Part shown: positions 4,577 through 5,133 of the stretch, piece by piece
How positions within the stretch are numbered: the stretch's first letter is position 1
How the letters are laid out: every line of letters begins with the position of its first letter
From: an uncultured Brachyspira sp.
GTDB lineage: Bacteria > Spirochaetota > Brachyspiria > Brachyspirales > Brachyspiraceae
Length of the DNA: 5,133 nucleotides
Direction: 5' to 3'
NCBI GenBank assembly: GCA_934725655.1
Contig: CAKVCJ010000152.1
Coordinates: forward strand, 1 to 5,133
Position numbers and translations under genes: made by a program
The notes under the pieces: generated by a model
The model's input: only the letters and a program-made list of their open reading frames with translations
What the model was told of the DNA's origin: nothing
The model's database searches: none

Positions 4577-5133
4577 ATGAGAAAAGTCTTTATTTTTTGT
4601 TTTTTTATTTTTAGCTTTATAAGTTTATATGCGGTTAATGATGATATTAATGCATTATTTAATTTGCAAGGCACTGGAGATATTGTTTATTATAATGGAG
4701 AGAGTGTTATAGACAGCAGCGAATATTCTCAGGCTGATAATTTAAAAACAAAATTAGAAAGAGAGGGTTATAAAGTATATTCTATAGTGATAGCGGATGT
4801 TTTAGATTCTTCAAAAGGAAATGAGTTTATAGCTTTGATTAGCTCCGTTGAAGGAGAGAAGATATCTGTTTATGGAAGTAATTTAGATGAAAAGTTTTCT
4901 TATCAGTCTTCGAGGATTGGAAAAAATGCGGCTATAGATTTAGAGAGTTTTTATGATAAAAAAAATGAAGTTGGTATTATAAAATATTATATACTTAATG
5001 ATAGCGGAGAGGATAGGGATATTTATCTTTACATTTTTAGAATTGAAGATAATAAGATTAGTTTAGTTGCTGATGTATCTTATTATAGAGAGATTAATTC
5101 TATGAAAAGCGGTGTTGTAAATGAGATGAAATT
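4577..5133 (+). CDS. Exported protein of unknown function, 3' end outside the window
   Basis: The frame stays open from ATG 4577 to the window edge, giving 185 complete codons plus two bases, so the C-terminus is missing. Translation begins MRKVFIFCFFIFSFISLYA/VND, a strong signal peptide with a likely signal peptidase I site after Ala19. Cys8 lies inside the hydrophobic core and is not a lipobox. The mature part is strand-rich and acidic, with segments such as DIVYYNGESVID, YKVYSIVIADVLD, EFIALISSVEGEKISVYGSN, NEVGIIKYYILND and DIYLYIFRIEDNKISLVADVSYYREI. I do not recognise the family. The start lies 20 bases after the preceding exported protein, with only a weak TTGGA (4563-4567) as ribosome binding site, 9 bases before ATG. 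Co-transcription with that gene is likely and a shared envelope role is possible, but this is inference from position only. Confidence 0.85.
   Translation, partial: MRKVFIFCFFIFSFISLYAVNDDINALFNLQGTGDIVYYNGESVIDSSEYSQADNLKTKLEREGYKVYSIVIADVLDSSKGNEFIALISSVEGEKISVYGSNLDEKFSYQSSRIGKNAAIDLESFYDKKNEVGIIKYYILNDSGEDRDIYLYIFRIEDNKISLVADVSYYREINSMKSGVVNEMK

Noticed and set aside
4577..4640. Lipoprotein signal in the last protein because of Cys8
   Set aside because: The Cys is inside the hydrophobic core and is not preceded by a lipobox; LYA/V at 17-20 is a better signal peptidase I site.
4483..4674. Reverse-strand 63-codon frame
   Set aside because: It is antisense to the end of one exported protein and the signal peptide of the next, and its composition reflects AT bias only.
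1..5133. CRISPR array, insertion sequence, prophage, toxin-antitoxin or other accessory system
   Set aside because: No regularly spaced repeats, transposase or recombinase frames, or recognisable accessory proteins were found; the genes are mainly housekeeping.

Overview
The window is AT-rich DNA with AT-biased codon use (AAA, TTA, ATA and AGA dominate) and short gaps between genes. It encodes a lipopolysaccharide-export ATPase and two proteins with signal peptides, so the host has an outer membrane. The overall look, together with a GC-rich hairpin-bearing intergenic block, fits a Brachyspira-like spirochaete best. This assignment comes from general resemblance, not a search; another very AT-rich diderm is possible.

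Layout. The left edge cuts into a ferritin gene (1-338), of which only the C-terminal half is seen. After 28 bases comes lptB (367-1194), the cytoplasmic ATPase of the Lpt lipopolysaccharide/lipooligosaccharide exporter. Its ribosome binding site and start codon lie inside a long potential hairpin (358-420). A non-coding gap of about 520 bases (1195-1716) follows between the converging 3' ends of lptB and a reverse-strand ZIP-family metal transporter (1717-2523). The gap holds a perfect 11-bp inverted repeat with a 5-base loop (1425-1451) and a GC-rich patch packed with small hairpins and a run of eight C (1538-1655). The transporter has a very good sigma-70-type promoter.

In the divergent gap between the transporter and the next gene lies a 24-bp near-palindrome whose core resembles Fur/Zur/PerR boxes. 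To the right, on the plus strand, come a HIT-family nucleotide hydrolase (2653-2982) and a TatD-family metal-dependent nuclease (3003-3821), 20 bases apart and probably one transcript. They are followed by two exported proteins: a 220-residue protein with a tentative LolA-like assignment (3894-4556) and an unrecognised exported protein that runs off the right edge (4577-5133).

How the genes relate. The content is mainly housekeeping: iron storage, envelope lipid export, metal uptake, nucleotide hydrolysis and DNA processing. Ferritin and the ZIP transporter are both metal-homeostasis genes, but they are separated by lptB and the gap and need not be co-regulated. I see no defence system, phage gene, CRISPR array, transposase or RNA gene. 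The points most worth a second look are the hairpin over the lptB start, the hairpin-rich block and the palindrome beside the metal transporter.
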